Below are positions 11,065-21,859 of a stretch of 35,083 nucleotides of DNA, in pieces (position 1 is the stretch's first letter; every line of letters begins with the position of its first letter). Origin of the DNA: Blattamonas nauphoetae (lineage: Eukaryota > Preaxostyla > Oxymonadida); the NCBI GenBank assembly GCA_033064195.1, contig JARBJD010000544.1, positions 1-35,083 of the forward strand, in the 5' to 3' direction. A model generated the notes under the pieces. The model had not been told where the DNA came from. It saw only the letters and a program-made list of their open reading frames with translations, and searched no databases. Made by a program: the position numbers and the translations under genes.

Positions 11065-12311
11065 ATGGCTGCAGATGGGATAATTCATCGATTCATCTCG
11101 TCTGAAGAGGCAATCAGCATTGACACTCCAGTTCCTCAAGCTATCTACGACGAAGGCAGTTTGTCGATCTCCTCATATCGGGGAGGATATATTGGGAAAA
11201 CGATGAAGCAATTCTCGTTCGTTGCGTCCGTAATCATGTCGAAGAGATCCTGTGGCCGAGGCTGAGGGTAGGCCCGAGGAACTGGAGGGTCAATGCAGAC
11301 TGCTCCTTCAGACAAGATGAATCGACGAATTATCCCATCTGCGTAGTCAACCCAGACGTCTCTCACATAGACTGGGCTTGTCTCACCTCCATTATCGATG
11401 ATTGGAACATCAACAATTCGTTGGCGTGTTCGTTGAACATAGTTCAGGATGTCAATATTCGTCTTGTTGAACGGTTTTGAGGTCTTTCGAGTTCGGGCGG
11501 TTATTGATGCTTTTCCCGTTCAAATGGTGTGTAGATCACATTCAGAGGGGCAGATGCGTCCGCCTTCTTTCGGCCAATTCACAAGGAAATTGTTCACTGG
11601 AGTCGTTTCATCGCATCTGCACCCATGAACTTGTACTTCATTTATCCAGTCCTGCTCTTCTTTAGCAGACTCTCGGTATTCCCATATCGGGGAGGATAGA
11701 TCGGGAAAACGATGAAGCAATTCTCGTTGTCGAGTCCGTATTTGTCCCAATCATTTCGAGAGAGTGTAGTTTTCACGAGTTCAAATCTCTCTTCGCGAGG
11801 GATAGTATTGATTGCTTTGTGGATTTCCTCCTTCAACTCCTTGAATGTCACGTTAGATAGGACTTCAATTTTACGCTGCACTGGTGTCTGGCCAGGGGAC
11901 TTCAATTTGGCCCTGAACCAATGCTGGTATCGACAGGACTTGAATTTGAAACTGTCCGAGGTGGTTTATGGTATAGGAAATCCTGATGCGACGGGCAGGA
12001 TGTGAATCTTCCTCGAGGATACCTGTTTGGATAGTTTATCTGCACAAATGTCGCGTTAGGTTGGATTTCCTATACAATCAATCGCCATGGACAGTTTCAA
12101 GTTCAAGTCCCATCGAACCCTGCATTAGTTCAGGACCAAATTGAAATCCATCCTGACCCGACACTCGGGTAGCATCAAATATGAACTCGACAACCAGAAC
12201 AGATCACTCAACAGGCAGTTTCCTCAGGACGACCCTCAACCTAGACCACAGGCTCTAATCGACAAGATGACTCCCGCAAACAAATGAATTGGATAGAAAA
12301 CGTTCAAGTTC
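11065..12311. repeat. Array unit 7 (1247 bp)
   Basis: Single B block, class I, with a private extra G near 11547 and the three-T form near the right end of B. Confidence 0.97.
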
Positions 12312-12391
12312 ATGGCTGCAGATGGGATAATTCATCGATTCATCTCGTCTGAAGAGGCAATCAGCATTGACACTCCAGTTCCTCAAGCTAT

Positions 12392-13609
12392 CTACGACGA
12401 AGGCAGTTTGTCGATCTCCTCATATCGGGGAGGATATATTGGGAAAACGATGAAGCAATTCTCGTTCGTTGCGTCCGTAATCATGTCGAAGAGATCCTGT
12501 GGCCGAGGCTGAGGGTAGGCCCGAGGAACTGGAGGGTCAATGCAGACTGCTCCTTCAGACAAGATGAATCGACGAATTATCCCATCTGCGTAGTCAACCC
12601 AGACGTCTCTCACATAGACTGGGCTTGTCTCACCTCCATTATCGATGATTGGAACATCAACAATTCGTTGGCGTGTTCGTTGAACATAGTTCAGGATGTC
12701 AATATTCGTCTTGTTGAACGGTTTTGAGGTCTTTCGAGTTCGGGCGGTTATTGATGCTTTTTCCCGTTCAAATGGTGTGTAGATCACATTCAGAGGGCAG
12801 ATGCGTCCGCCTTCTTTCGGCCAATTCACAAGGAAATTGTTCACTGGAGTCGTTTCATCGCATCTGCACCCATGAACTTGTACTTCATTTATCCAGTCCT
12901 GCTCTTCTTTTAGCAGACTCTCGGTATTCCCATATCGGGGAGGATAGATCGGGAAAACGATGAAGCAATTCTCGTTCGTTGCGTCCGTAATCATGTCGAA
13001 GAGATCCTGTGGCCGAGGCTGAGGGTAGGCCCGAGGAACTGGAGGGTCAATGCAGACTGCTCCTTCAGACAAGATGAATCGACGAATTATCCCATCTGCG
13101 TAGTCAACCCAGACGTCTCTCACATAGACTGGGCTTGTCTCACCTCCATTATCGATGATTGGAACATCAACAATTCGTTGGCGTGTTCGTTGAACATAGT
13201 TCAGGATGTCAATATTCGTCTTGTTGAACGGTTTTGAGGTCTTTCGAGTTCGGGCGGTTATTGATGCTTTTTCCCGTTCAAATGGTGTGTAGATCACATT
13301 CAGAGGGCAGATGCGTCCGCCTTCTTTCGGCCAATTCACAAGGAAATTGTTCACTGGAGTCGTTTCATCGCATCTGCACCCATGAACTTGTACTTCATTT
13401 ATCCAGTCCTGCTCTTCTTTTAGCAGACTCTCGGTATTCCCATATCGGGGAGGATAGATCGGGAAAACGATGAAGCAATTCTCGTTGTCGAGTCCGTATT
13501 TGTCCCAATCATTTCGAGAGAGTGTAGTTTTCACGAGTTCAAATCTCTCTTCGCGAGGGATAGTATTGATTGCTTTGTGGATTTCCTCCTTCAACTCCTT
13601 GAATGTCAC
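12392..13609 (-). CDS. Longest repeat-encoded open frame, 405 codons, unknown protein
   Basis: The frame is open for 405 codons: about 54 leading residues, two copies of a 170-residue repeat (about 55-224 and 225-394), and 11 final residues. Each repeat contains WINEVQVHGCRCDE, a basic stretch around RTRKTSKPFNKTN, ADGIIRRF and PQPRPQDLFDMIT, and ends with ENCFIVFPIYPP. No signal peptide, membrane segment or known domain is visible. The first codon of the frame is GTG and the first ATG is near residue 206, which weighs against normal eukaryotic translation unless an upstream exon exists. Many other units are not open throughout. It may be a remnant of the sequence that seeded the satellite. 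Confidence 0.25.
   Translation of the reverse strand: MTFKELKEEIHKAINTIPREERFELVKTTLSRNDWDKYGLDNENCFIVFPIYPPRYGNTESLLKEEQDWINEVQVHGCRCDETTPVNNFLVNWPKEGGRICPLNVIYTPFEREKASITARTRKTSKPFNKTNIDILNYVQRTRQRIVDVPIIDNGGETSPVYVRDVWVDYADGIIRRFILSEGAVCIDPPVPRAYPQPRPQDLFDMITDATNENCFIVFPIYPPRYGNTESLLKEEQDWINEVQVHGCRCDETTPVNNFLVNWPKEGGRICPLNVIYTPFEREKASITARTRKTSKPFNKTNIDILNYVQRTRQRIVDVPIIDNGGETSPVYVRDVWVDYADGIIRRFILSEGAVCIDPPVPRAYPQPRPQDLFDMITDATNENCFIVFPIYPPRYEEIDKLPSS
12429..13448. repeat. Tandem duplication of 510-bp block B (unit 8)
   Basis: Two adjacent copies of 510 bp each. The joint lies within GGGAAAACGATGAAGCAATT, part of a ~48-bp direct repeat that normally bounds B on both sides. The first copy resumes with CGTTGCGTCC rather than GTCGAGTCCG, exactly as expected from an exchange between left and right bounding repeats. 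Confidence 0.95.
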
Positions 13610-14069
13610 GTTGATAGGACTTCAATTTTACGCTGCACTGGTGTCTGGCCAGGGGGACTTCAATTTGGCCCTGAACCAATGCTGGTATCGACAGGACTTG
13701 AATTTGAAACTGTCCGAGGTGGTTTATGGTATAGGAAATCCTGATGCGACGGGCAGGATGTGAATCTTCCTCGAGGATACCTGTTTGGATAGTTTATCTG
13801 CACAAATGTCGCGTTAGGTTGGATTTCCTATACAATCAATCGCCATGGACAGTTTCAAGTTCAAGTCCCATCGAACCCTGCATTAGTTCAGGACCAAATT
13901 GAAATCCATCCTGACCCGACACTCGGGTAGCATCAAATATGAACTCGACAACCAGAACAGATCACTCAACAGGCAGTTTCCTCAGGACGACCCTCAACCT
14001 AGACCACAGGCTCTAATCGACAAGATGACTCCCGCAAACAAATGAATTGGATAGAAAACGTTCAAGTTC

Positions 14070-15317
14070 ATGGCTGCAGATGGGATAATTCATCGATTCA
14101 TCTCGTCTGAAGAGGCAATCAGCATTGACACTCCAGTTCCTCAAGCTATCTACGACGAAGGCAGTTTGTCGATCTCCTCATATCGGGGAGGATATATTGG
14201 GAAAACGATGAAGCAATTCTCGTTCGTTGCGTCCGTAATCATGTCGAAGAGATCCTGTGGCCGAGGCTGAGGGTAGGCCCGAGGAACTGGAGGGTCAATG
14301 CAGACTGCTCCTTCAGACAAGATGAATCGACGAATTATCCCATCTGCGTAGTCAACCCAGACGTCTCTCACATAGACTGGGCTTGTCTCACCTCCATTAT
14401 CGATGATTGGAACATCAACAATTCGTTGGCGTGTTCGTTGAACATAGTTCAGGATGTCAATATTCGTCTTGTTGAACGGTTTTGAGGTCTTTCGAGTTCG
14501 GGCGGTTATTGATGCTTTTTCCCGTTCAAATGGTGTGTAGATCACATTCAGAGGGCAGATGCGTCCGCCTTCTTTCGGCCAATTCACAAGGAAATTGTTC
14601 ACTGGAGTCGTTTCATCGCATCTGCACCCATGAACTTGTACTTCATTTATCCAGTCCTGCTCTTCTTTTAGCAGACTCTCGGTATTCCCATATCGGGGAG
14701 GATAGATCGGGAAAACGATGAAGCAATTCTCGTTGTCGAGTCCGTATTTGTCCCAATCATTTCGAGAGAGTGTAGTTTTCACGAGTTCAAATCTCTCTTC
14801 GCGAGGGATAGTATTGATTGCTTTGTGGATTTCCTCCTTCAACTCCTTGAATGTCACGTTGATAGGACTTCAATTTTACGCTGCACTGGTGTCTGGCCAG
14901 GGGGACTTCAATTTGGCCCTGAACCAATGCTGGTATCGACAGGACTTGAATTTGAAACTGTCCGAGGTGGTTTATGGTATAGGAAATCCTGATGCGACGG
15001 GCAGGATGTGAATCTTCCTCGAGGATACCTGTTTGGATAGTTTATCTGCACAAATGTCGCGTTAGGTTGGATTTCCTATACAATCAATCGCCATGGACAG
15101 TTTCAAGTTCAAGTCCCATCGAACCCTGCATTAGTTCAGGACCAAATTGAAATCCATCCTGACCCGACACTCGGGTAGCATCAAATATGAACTCGACAAC
15201 CAGAACAGATCACTCAACAGGCAGTTTCCTCAGGACGACCCTCAACCTAGACCACAGGCTCTAATCGACAAGATGACTCCCGCAAACAAATGAATTGGAT
15301 AGAAAACGTTCAAGTTC
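14070..15317. repeat. Array unit 9 (1248 bp)
   Basis: Single 510-bp B block, class II. It looks like unit 8 minus one block. Confidence 0.97.
14150..14857 (-). CDS. Repeat-encoded open frame, 235 codons
   Basis: Single-block version of the 405-codon frame (unit 9), with one 170-residue repeat. No ATG start. Confidence 0.22.
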   Translation of the reverse strand: MTFKELKEEIHKAINTIPREERFELVKTTLSRNDWDKYGLDNENCFIVFPIYPPRYGNTESLLKEEQDWINEVQVHGCRCDETTPVNNFLVNWPKEGGRICPLNVIYTPFEREKASITARTRKTSKPFNKTNIDILNYVQRTRQRIVDVPIIDNGGETSPVYVRDVWVDYADGIIRRFILSEGAVCIDPPVPRAYPQPRPQDLFDMITDATNENCFIVFPIYPPRYEEIDKLPSS

Positions 15318-15397
15318 ATGGCTGCAGATGGGATAATTCATCGATTCATCTCGTCTGAAGAGGCAATCAGCATTGACACTCCAGTTCCTCAAGCTAT

Positions 15398-16249
15398 CTA
15401 CGACGAAGGCAGTTTGTCGATCTCCTCATATCGGGGAGGATATATTGGGAAAACGATGAAGCAATTCTCGTTCGTTGCGTCCGTAATCATGTCGAAGAGA
15501 TCCTGTGGCCGAGGCTGAGGGTAGGCCCGAGGAACTGGAGGGTCAATGCAGACTGCTCCTTCAGACAAGATGAATCGACGAATTATCCCATCTGCGTAGT
15601 CAACCCAGACGTCTCTCACATAGACTGGGCTTGTCTCACCTCCATTATCGATGATTGGAACATCAACAATTCGTTGGCGTGTTCGTTGAACATAGTTCAG
15701 GATGTCAATATTCGTCTTGTTGAACGGTTTTGAGGTCTTTCGAGTTCGGGCGGTTATTGATGCTTTTTCCCGTTCAAATGGTGTGTAGATCACATTCAGA
15801 GGGCAGATGCGTCCGCCTTCTTTCGGCCAATTCACAAGGAAATTGTTCACTGGAGTCGTTTCATCGCATCTGCACCCATGAACTTGTACTTCATTTATCC
15901 AGTCCTGCTCTTCTTTTAGCAGACTCTCGGTATTCCCATATCGGGGAGGATAGATCGGGAAAACGATGAAGCAATTCTCGTTCGTTGCGTCCGTAATCAT
16001 GTCGAAGAGATCCTGTGGCCGAGGCTGAGGGTAGGCCCGAGGAACTGGAGGGTCAATGCAGACTGCTCCTTCAGACAAGATGAATCGACGAATTATCCCA
16101 TCTGCGTAGTCAACCCAGACGTCTCTCACATAGACTGGGCTTGTCTCACCTCCATTATCGATGATTGGAACATCAACAATTCGTTGGGTGTTCCTTGAAT
16201 CATCGTTCAGGATGTCAATATTCGTCTTGTTGGACCAAATTGAATCCAT
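15398..16249 (-). CDS. Repeat-encoded open frame reading into the blended stretch, 283 codons
   Basis: One full block and most of a second are open. The N-terminal codons come from the blended sequence (16190-16249), so the start is unreliable. Confidence 0.15.
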   Translation of the reverse strand: MDSIWSNKTNIDILNDDSRNTQRIVDVPIIDNGGETSPVYVRDVWVDYADGIIRRFILSEGAVCIDPPVPRAYPQPRPQDLFDMITDATNENCFIVFPIYPPRYGNTESLLKEEQDWINEVQVHGCRCDETTPVNNFLVNWPKEGGRICPLNVIYTPFEREKASITARTRKTSKPFNKTNIDILNYVQRTRQRIVDVPIIDNGGETSPVYVRDVWVDYADGIIRRFILSEGAVCIDPPVPRAYPQPRPQDLFDMITDATNENCFIVFPIYPPRYEEIDKLPSS

Positions 16250-16981
16250 CGAGTTCGGGCGGCATATTGATGCTCGACCCAGTTCAACAGGCAGTTTCTC
16301 AGGATCACATTCCTAGAGACAGGCTCTAATCGACAAGCTCCGCAAACAAATGAATTGGATAGAAAGTGTTCATGGAGATGGGATTTCATCGATTCATCTC
16401 GTCTGAACTTATACAGCATTGATCCAGTTCCTGCTCTACGACGAAGGCAGACTGTCGATCTCCCATATCAGGGAGGATATATTGGGAAAACGATGAAGCA
16501 ATTCTCGTTCGTTGCGTCCGTAATCATGTCGAAGAGATCCTGTGGCCGAGGCTGAGGGTAGGCCCGAGGAACTGGAGGGTCAATGCAGACTGCTCCTTCA
16601 GACAAGATGAATCGACGAATTATCCCATCTGCGTAGTCAACCCAGACGTCTCTCACATAGACTGGGCTTGTCTCACCTCCATTATCGATGATTGGAACAT
16701 CAACAATTCGTTGGCGTGTTCGTTGAACATAGTTCAGGATGTCAATATTCGTCTTGTTGAACGGTTTTGAGGTCTTTCGAGTTCGGGCGGTTATTGATGC
16801 TTTTTCCCGTTCAAATGGTGTGTAGATCACATTCAGAGGGCAGATGCGTCCGCCTTCTTTCGGCCAATTCACAAGGAAATTGTTCACTGGAGTCGTTTCA
16901 TCGCATCTGCACCCATGAACTTGTACTTCATTTATCCAGTCCTGCTCTTCTTTTAGCAGACTCTCGGTATTCCCATATCGG
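15435..16981. repeat. Triplicated block B with blended middle copy (unit 10)
   Basis: Three consecutive B-length intervals of 510, 527 and 510 bp. The outer two are normal. The middle one starts as B and then diverges from about 16190. Confidence 0.85.
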
Positions 16982-17172
16982 GGAGGATAGATCGGGAAAA
17001 CGATGAAGCAATTCTCGTTGTCGAGTCCGTATTTGTCCCAATCATTTCGAGAGAGTGTAGTTTTCACGAGTTCAAATCTCTCTTCGCGAGGGATAGTATT
17101 GATTGCTTTGTGGATTTCCTCCTTCAACTCCTTGAATGTCACGTTAGATAGGACTTCAATTTTACGCTGCAC
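16468..17172 (-). CDS. Repeat-encoded open frame, 234 codons
   Basis: Single-block frame in the last part of unit 10; its C-terminus is altered by the blended head. It starts at GTG. Confidence 0.2.
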   Translation of the reverse strand: MQRKIEVLSNVTFKELKEEIHKAINTIPREERFELVKTTLSRNDWDKYGLDNENCFIVFPIYPPRYGNTESLLKEEQDWINEVQVHGCRCDETTPVNNFLVNWPKEGGRICPLNVIYTPFEREKASITARTRKTSKPFNKTNIDILNYVQRTRQRIVDVPIIDNGGETSPVYVRDVWVDYADGIIRRFILSEGAVCIDPPVPRAYPQPRPQDLFDMITDATNENCFIVFPIYPP

Positions 17173-17603
17173 TGGTGTCTGGCCAGGGGGACTTCAATTT
17201 GGCCCTGAACCAATGCTGGTATCGACAGGACTTGAATTTGAAACTGTCCGAGGTGGTTTATGGTATAGGAAATCCTGATGCGACGGGCAGGATGTGAATC
17301 TTCCTCGAGGATACCTGTTTGGATAGTTTATCTGCACAAATGTCGCGTTAGGTTGGATTTCCTATACAATCAATCGCCATGGACAGTTTCAAGTTCAAGT
17401 CCCATCGAACCCTGCATTAGTTCAGGACCAAATTGAAATCCATCCTGACCCGACACTCGGGTAGCATCAAATATGAACTCGACAACCAGAACAGATCACT
17501 CAACAGGCAGTTTCCTCAGGACGACCCTCAACCTAGACCACAGGCTCTAATCGACAAGATGACTCCCGCAAACAAATGAATTGGATAGAAAACGTTCAAG
17601 TTC

Positions 17604-18852
17604 ATGGCTGCAGATGGGATAATTCATCGATTCATCTCGTCTGAAGAGGCAATCAGCATTGACACTCCAGTTCCTCAAGCTATCTACGACGAAGGCAGTT
17701 TGTCGATCTCCTCATATCGGGGAGGATATATTGGGAAAACGATGAAGCAATTCTCGTTCGTTGCGTCCGTAATCATGTCGAAGAGATCCTGTGGCCGAGG
17801 CTGAGGGTAGGCCCGAGGAACTGGAGGGTCAATGCAGACTGCTCCTTCAGACAAGATGAATCGACGAATTATCCCATCTGCGTAGTCAACCCAGACGTCT
17901 CTCACATAGACTGGGCTTGTCTCACCTCCATTATCGATGATTGGAACATCAACAATTCGTTGGCGTGTTCGTTGAACATAGTTCAGGATGTCAATATTCG
18001 TCTTGTTGAACGGTTTTGAGGTCTTTCGAGTTCGGGCGGTTATTGATGCTTTTTCCCGTTCAAATGGTGTGTAGATCACATTCAGAGGGCAGATGCGTCC
18101 GCCTTCTTTCGGCCAATTCACAAGGAAATTGTTCACTGGAGTCGTTTCATCGCATCTGCACCCATGAACTTGTACTTCATTTATCCAGTCCTGCTCTTCT
18201 TTTAGCAGACTCTCGGTATTCCCATATCGGGGAGGATAGATCGGGAAAACGATGAAGCAATTCTCGTTGTCGAGTCCGTATTTGTCCCAATCATTTCGAG
18301 AGAGTGTAGTTTTCACGAGTTCAAATCTCTCTTCGCGAGGGATAGTATTGATTGCTTTGTGGATTTCCTCCTTCAACTCCTTGAATGTCACGTTAGATAG
18401 GACTTCAATTTTACGCTGCACTGGTGTCTGGCCAGGGGGACTTCAATTTGGCCCTGAACCAATGCTGGTATCGACAGGACTTGAATTTGAAACTGTCCGA
18501 GGTGGTTTATGGTATAGGAAATCCTGATGCGACGGGCAGGATGTGAATCTTCCTCGAGGATACCTGTTTGGATAGTTTATCTGCACAAATGTCGCGTTAG
18601 GTTGGATTTCCTATACAATCAATCGCCATGGACAGTTTCAAGTTCAAGTCCCATCGAACCCTGCATTAGTTCAGGACCAAATTGAAATCCATCCTGACCC
18701 GACACTCGGGTAGCATCAAATATGAACTCGACAACCAGAACAGATCACTCAACAGGCAGTTTCCTCAGGACGACCCTCAACCTAGACCACAGGCTCTAAT
18801 CGACAAGATGACTCCCGCAAACAAATGAATTGGATAGAAAACGTTCAAGTTC
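17604..18852. repeat. Array unit 11 (1249 bp)
   Basis: Single 510-bp B block, class III; same length as units 13 and 14 and of the same class. Confidence 0.97.
17684..18421 (-). CDS. Repeat-encoded open frame, 245 codons
   Basis: Single-block frame of unit 11. Class III units extend ten codons further upstream than class II units (QRKIEVLSNV). Confidence 0.22.
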   Translation of the reverse strand: MQRKIEVLSNVTFKELKEEIHKAINTIPREERFELVKTTLSRNDWDKYGLDNENCFIVFPIYPPRYGNTESLLKEEQDWINEVQVHGCRCDETTPVNNFLVNWPKEGGRICPLNVIYTPFEREKASITARTRKTSKPFNKTNIDILNYVQRTRQRIVDVPIIDNGGETSPVYVRDVWVDYADGIIRRFILSEGAVCIDPPVPRAYPQPRPQDLFDMITDATNENCFIVFPIYPPRYEEIDKLPSS

Positions 18853-18932
18853 ATGGCTGCAGATGGGATAATTCATCGATTCATCTCGTCTGAAGAGGCA
18901 ATCAGCATTGACACTCCAGTTCCTCAAGCTAT

Positions 18933-20150
18933 CTACGACGAAGGCAGTTTGTCGATCTCCTCATATCGGGGAGGATATATTGGGAAAACGATGAAGCAAT
19001 TCTCGTTCGTTGCGTCCGTAATCATGTCGAAGAGATCCTGTGGCCGAGGCTGAGGGTAGGCCCGAGGAACTGGAGGGTCAATGCAGACTGCTCCTTCAGA
19101 CAAGATGAATCGACGAATTATCCCATCTGCGTAGTCAACCCAGACGTCTCTCACATAGACTGGGCTTGTCTCACCTCCATTATCGATGATTGGAACATCA
19201 ACAATTCGTTGGCGTGTTCGTTGAACATAGTTCAGGATGTCAATATTCGTCTTGTTGAACGGTTTTGAGGTCTTTCGAGTTCGGGCGGTTATTGATGCTT
19301 TTTCCCGTTCAAATGGTGTGTAGATCACATTCAGAGGGCAGATGCGTCCGCCTTCTTTCGGCCAATTCACAAGGAAATTGTTCACTGGAGTCGTTTCATC
19401 GCATCTGCACCCATGAACTTGTACTTCATTTATCCAGTCCTGCTCTTCTTTTAGCAGACTCTCGGTATTCCCATATCGGGGAGGATAGATCGGGAAAACG
19501 ATGAAGCAATTCTCGTTCGTTGCGTCCGTAATCATGTCGAAGAGATCCTGTGGCCGAGGCTGAGGGTAGGCCCGAGGAACTGGAGGGTCAATGCAGACTG
19601 CTCCTTCAGACAAGATGAATCGACGAATTATCCCATCTGCGTAGTCAACCCAGACGTCTCTCACATAGACTGGGCTTGTCTCACCTCCATTATCGATGAT
19701 TGGAACATCAACAATTCGTTGGCGTGTTCGTTGAACATAGTTCAGGATGTCAATATTCGTCTTGTTGAACGGTTTTGAGGTCTTTCGAGTTCGGGCGGTT
19801 ATTGATGCTTTTTCCCGTTCAAATGGTGTGTAGATCACATTCAGAGGGCAGATGCGTCCGCCTTCTTTCGGCCAATTCACAAGGAAATTGTTCACTGGAG
19901 TCGTTTCATCGCATCTGCACCCATGAACTTGTACTTCATTTATCCAGTCCTGCTCTTCTTTTAGCAGACTCTCGGTATTCCCATATCGGGGAGGATAGAT
20001 CGGGAAAACGATGAAGCAATTCTCGTTGTCGAGTCCGTATTTGTCCCAATCATTTCGAGAGAGTGTAGTTTTCACGAGTTCAAATCTCTCTTCGCGAGGG
20101 ATAGTATTGATTGCTTTGTGGATTTCCTCCTTCAACTCCTTGAATGTCAC
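18933..20150 (-). CDS. Repeat-encoded open frame, 405 codons
   Basis: Two-block frame of unit 12, same translation as the unit 8 frame. Confidence 0.25.
   Translation of the reverse strand: MTFKELKEEIHKAINTIPREERFELVKTTLSRNDWDKYGLDNENCFIVFPIYPPRYGNTESLLKEEQDWINEVQVHGCRCDETTPVNNFLVNWPKEGGRICPLNVIYTPFEREKASITARTRKTSKPFNKTNIDILNYVQRTRQRIVDVPIIDNGGETSPVYVRDVWVDYADGIIRRFILSEGAVCIDPPVPRAYPQPRPQDLFDMITDATNENCFIVFPIYPPRYGNTESLLKEEQDWINEVQVHGCRCDETTPVNNFLVNWPKEGGRICPLNVIYTPFEREKASITARTRKTSKPFNKTNIDILNYVQRTRQRIVDVPIIDNGGETSPVYVRDVWVDYADGIIRRFILSEGAVCIDPPVPRAYPQPRPQDLFDMITDATNENCFIVFPIYPPRYEEIDKLPSS
18970..19989. repeat. Tandem duplication of block B (unit 12)
   Basis: Two adjacent 510-bp copies with the same joint as in unit 8. 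Confidence 0.95.
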
Positions 20151-20610
20151 GTTGATAGGACTTCAATTTTACGCTGCACTGGTGTCTGGCCAGGGGGACT
20201 TCAATTTGGCCCTGAACCAATGCTGGTATCGACAGGACTTGAATTTGAAACTGTCCGAGGTGGTTTATGGTATAGGAAATCCTGATGCGACGGGCAGGAT
20301 GTGAATCTTCCTCGAGGATACCTGTTTGGATAGTTTATCTGCACAAATGTCGCGTTAGGTTGGATTTCCTATACAATCAATCGCCATGGACAGTTTCAAG
20401 TTCAAGTCCCATCGAACCCTGCATTAGTTCAGGACCAAATTGAAATCCATCCTGACCCGACACTCGGGTAGCATCAAATATGAACTCGACAACCAGAACA
20501 GATCACTCAACAGGCAGTTTCCTCAGGACGACCCTCAACCTAGACCACAGGCTCTAATCGACAAGATGACTCCCGCAAACAAATGAATTGGATAGAAAAC
20601 GTTCAAGTTC

Positions 20611-21859
20611 ATGGCTGCAGATGGGATAATTCATCGATTCATCTCGTCTGAAGAGGCAATCAGCATTGACACTCCAGTTCCTCAAGCTATCTACGACGAA
20701 GGCAGTTTGTCGATCTCCTCATATCGGGGAGGATATATTGGGAAAACGATGAAGCAATTCTCGTTCGTTGCGTCCGTAATCATGTCGAAGAGATCCTGTG
20801 GCCGAGGCTGAGGGTAGGCCCGAGGAACTGGAGGGTCAATGCAGACTGCTCCTTCAGACAAGATGAATCGACGAATTATCCCATCTGCGTAGTCAACCCA
20901 GACGTCTCTCACATAGACTGGGCTTGTCTCACCTCCATTATCGATGATTGGAACATCAACAATTCGTTGGCGTGTTCGTTGAACATAGTTCAGGATGTCA
21001 ATATTCGTCTTGTTGAACGGTTTTGAGGTCTTTCGAGTTCGGGCGGTTATTGATGCTTTTTCCCGTTCAAATGGTGTGTAGATCACATTCAGAGGGCAGA
21101 TGCGTCCGCCTTCTTTCGGCCAATTCACAAGGAAATTGTTCACTGGAGTCGTTTCATCGCATCTGCACCCATGAACTTGTACTTCATTTATCCAGTCCTG
21201 CTCTTCTTTTAGCAGACTCTCGGTATTCCCATATCGGGGAGGATAGATCGGGAAAACGATGAAGCAATTCTCGTTGTCGAGTCCGTATTTGTCCCAATCA
21301 TTTCGAGAGAGTGTAGTTTTCACGAGTTCAAATCTCTCTTCGCGAGGGATAGTATTGATTGCTTTGTGGATTTCCTCCTTCAACTCCTTGAATGTCACGT
21401 TAGATAGGACTTCAATTTTACGCTGCACTGGTGTCTGGCCAGGGGGACTTCAATTTGGCCCTGAACCAATGCTGGTATCGACAGGACTTGAATTTGAAAC
21501 TGTCCGAGGTGGTTTATGGTATAGGAAATCCTGATGCGACGGGCAGGATGTGAATCTTCCTCGAGGATACCTGTTTGGATAGTTTATCTGCACAAATGTC
21601 GCGTTAGGTTGGATTTCCTATACAATCAATCGCCATGGACAGTTTCAAGTTCAAGTCCCATCGAACCCTGCATTAGTTCAGGACCAAATTGAAATCCATC
21701 CTGACCCGACACTCGGGTAGCATCAAATATGAACTCGACAACCAGAACAGATCACTCAACAGGCAGTTTCCTCAGGACGACCCTCAACCTAGACCACAGG
21801 CTCTAATCGACAAGATGACTCCCGCAAACAAATGAATTGGATAGAAAACGTTCAAGTTC
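20611..21859. repeat. Array unit 13 (1249 bp)
   Basis: Single 510-bp B block, class III. Confidence 0.97.
20691..21428 (-). CDS. Repeat-encoded open frame, 245 codons
   Basis: Single-block frame of unit 13, same translation as in unit 11. Confidence 0.22.
   Translation of the reverse strand: MQRKIEVLSNVTFKELKEEIHKAINTIPREERFELVKTTLSRNDWDKYGLDNENCFIVFPIYPPRYGNTESLLKEEQDWINEVQVHGCRCDETTPVNNFLVNWPKEGGRICPLNVIYTPFEREKASITARTRKTSKPFNKTNIDILNYVQRTRQRIVDVPIIDNGGETSPVYVRDVWVDYADGIIRRFILSEGAVCIDPPVPRAYPQPRPQDLFDMITDATNENCFIVFPIYPPRYEEIDKLPSS

Larger units (their letters stand above)
12312..14069. repeat. Array unit 8 with doubled B block (1758 bp)
   Basis: Two full 510-bp B blocks (12429-12938 and 12939-13448) precede the remainder. 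It is the first class II unit: five-T tract in B, G-tract of 5, and GTTGATAGG near 13609. The minus strand is open for 405 codons across both blocks. Confidence 0.97.
15318..17603. repeat. Array unit 10 with three B blocks, middle one blended (2286 bp)
   Basis: B blocks lie at 15435-15944, 15945-16471 and 16472-16981 (510, 527 and 510 bp). The second ends in about 290 bp (16190-16480) that mixes B sequence with sequence normally found before the unit head. The third block and remainder are normal, class III (five-T tract, G-tract of 5, GTTAGATAGG). Confidence 0.9.
18853..20610. repeat. Array unit 12 with doubled B block (1758 bp)
   Basis: B blocks lie at 18970-19479 and 19480-19989. Class II. 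Same length, block layout and variant class as unit 8, suggesting one was copied from the other. Confidence 0.97.
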
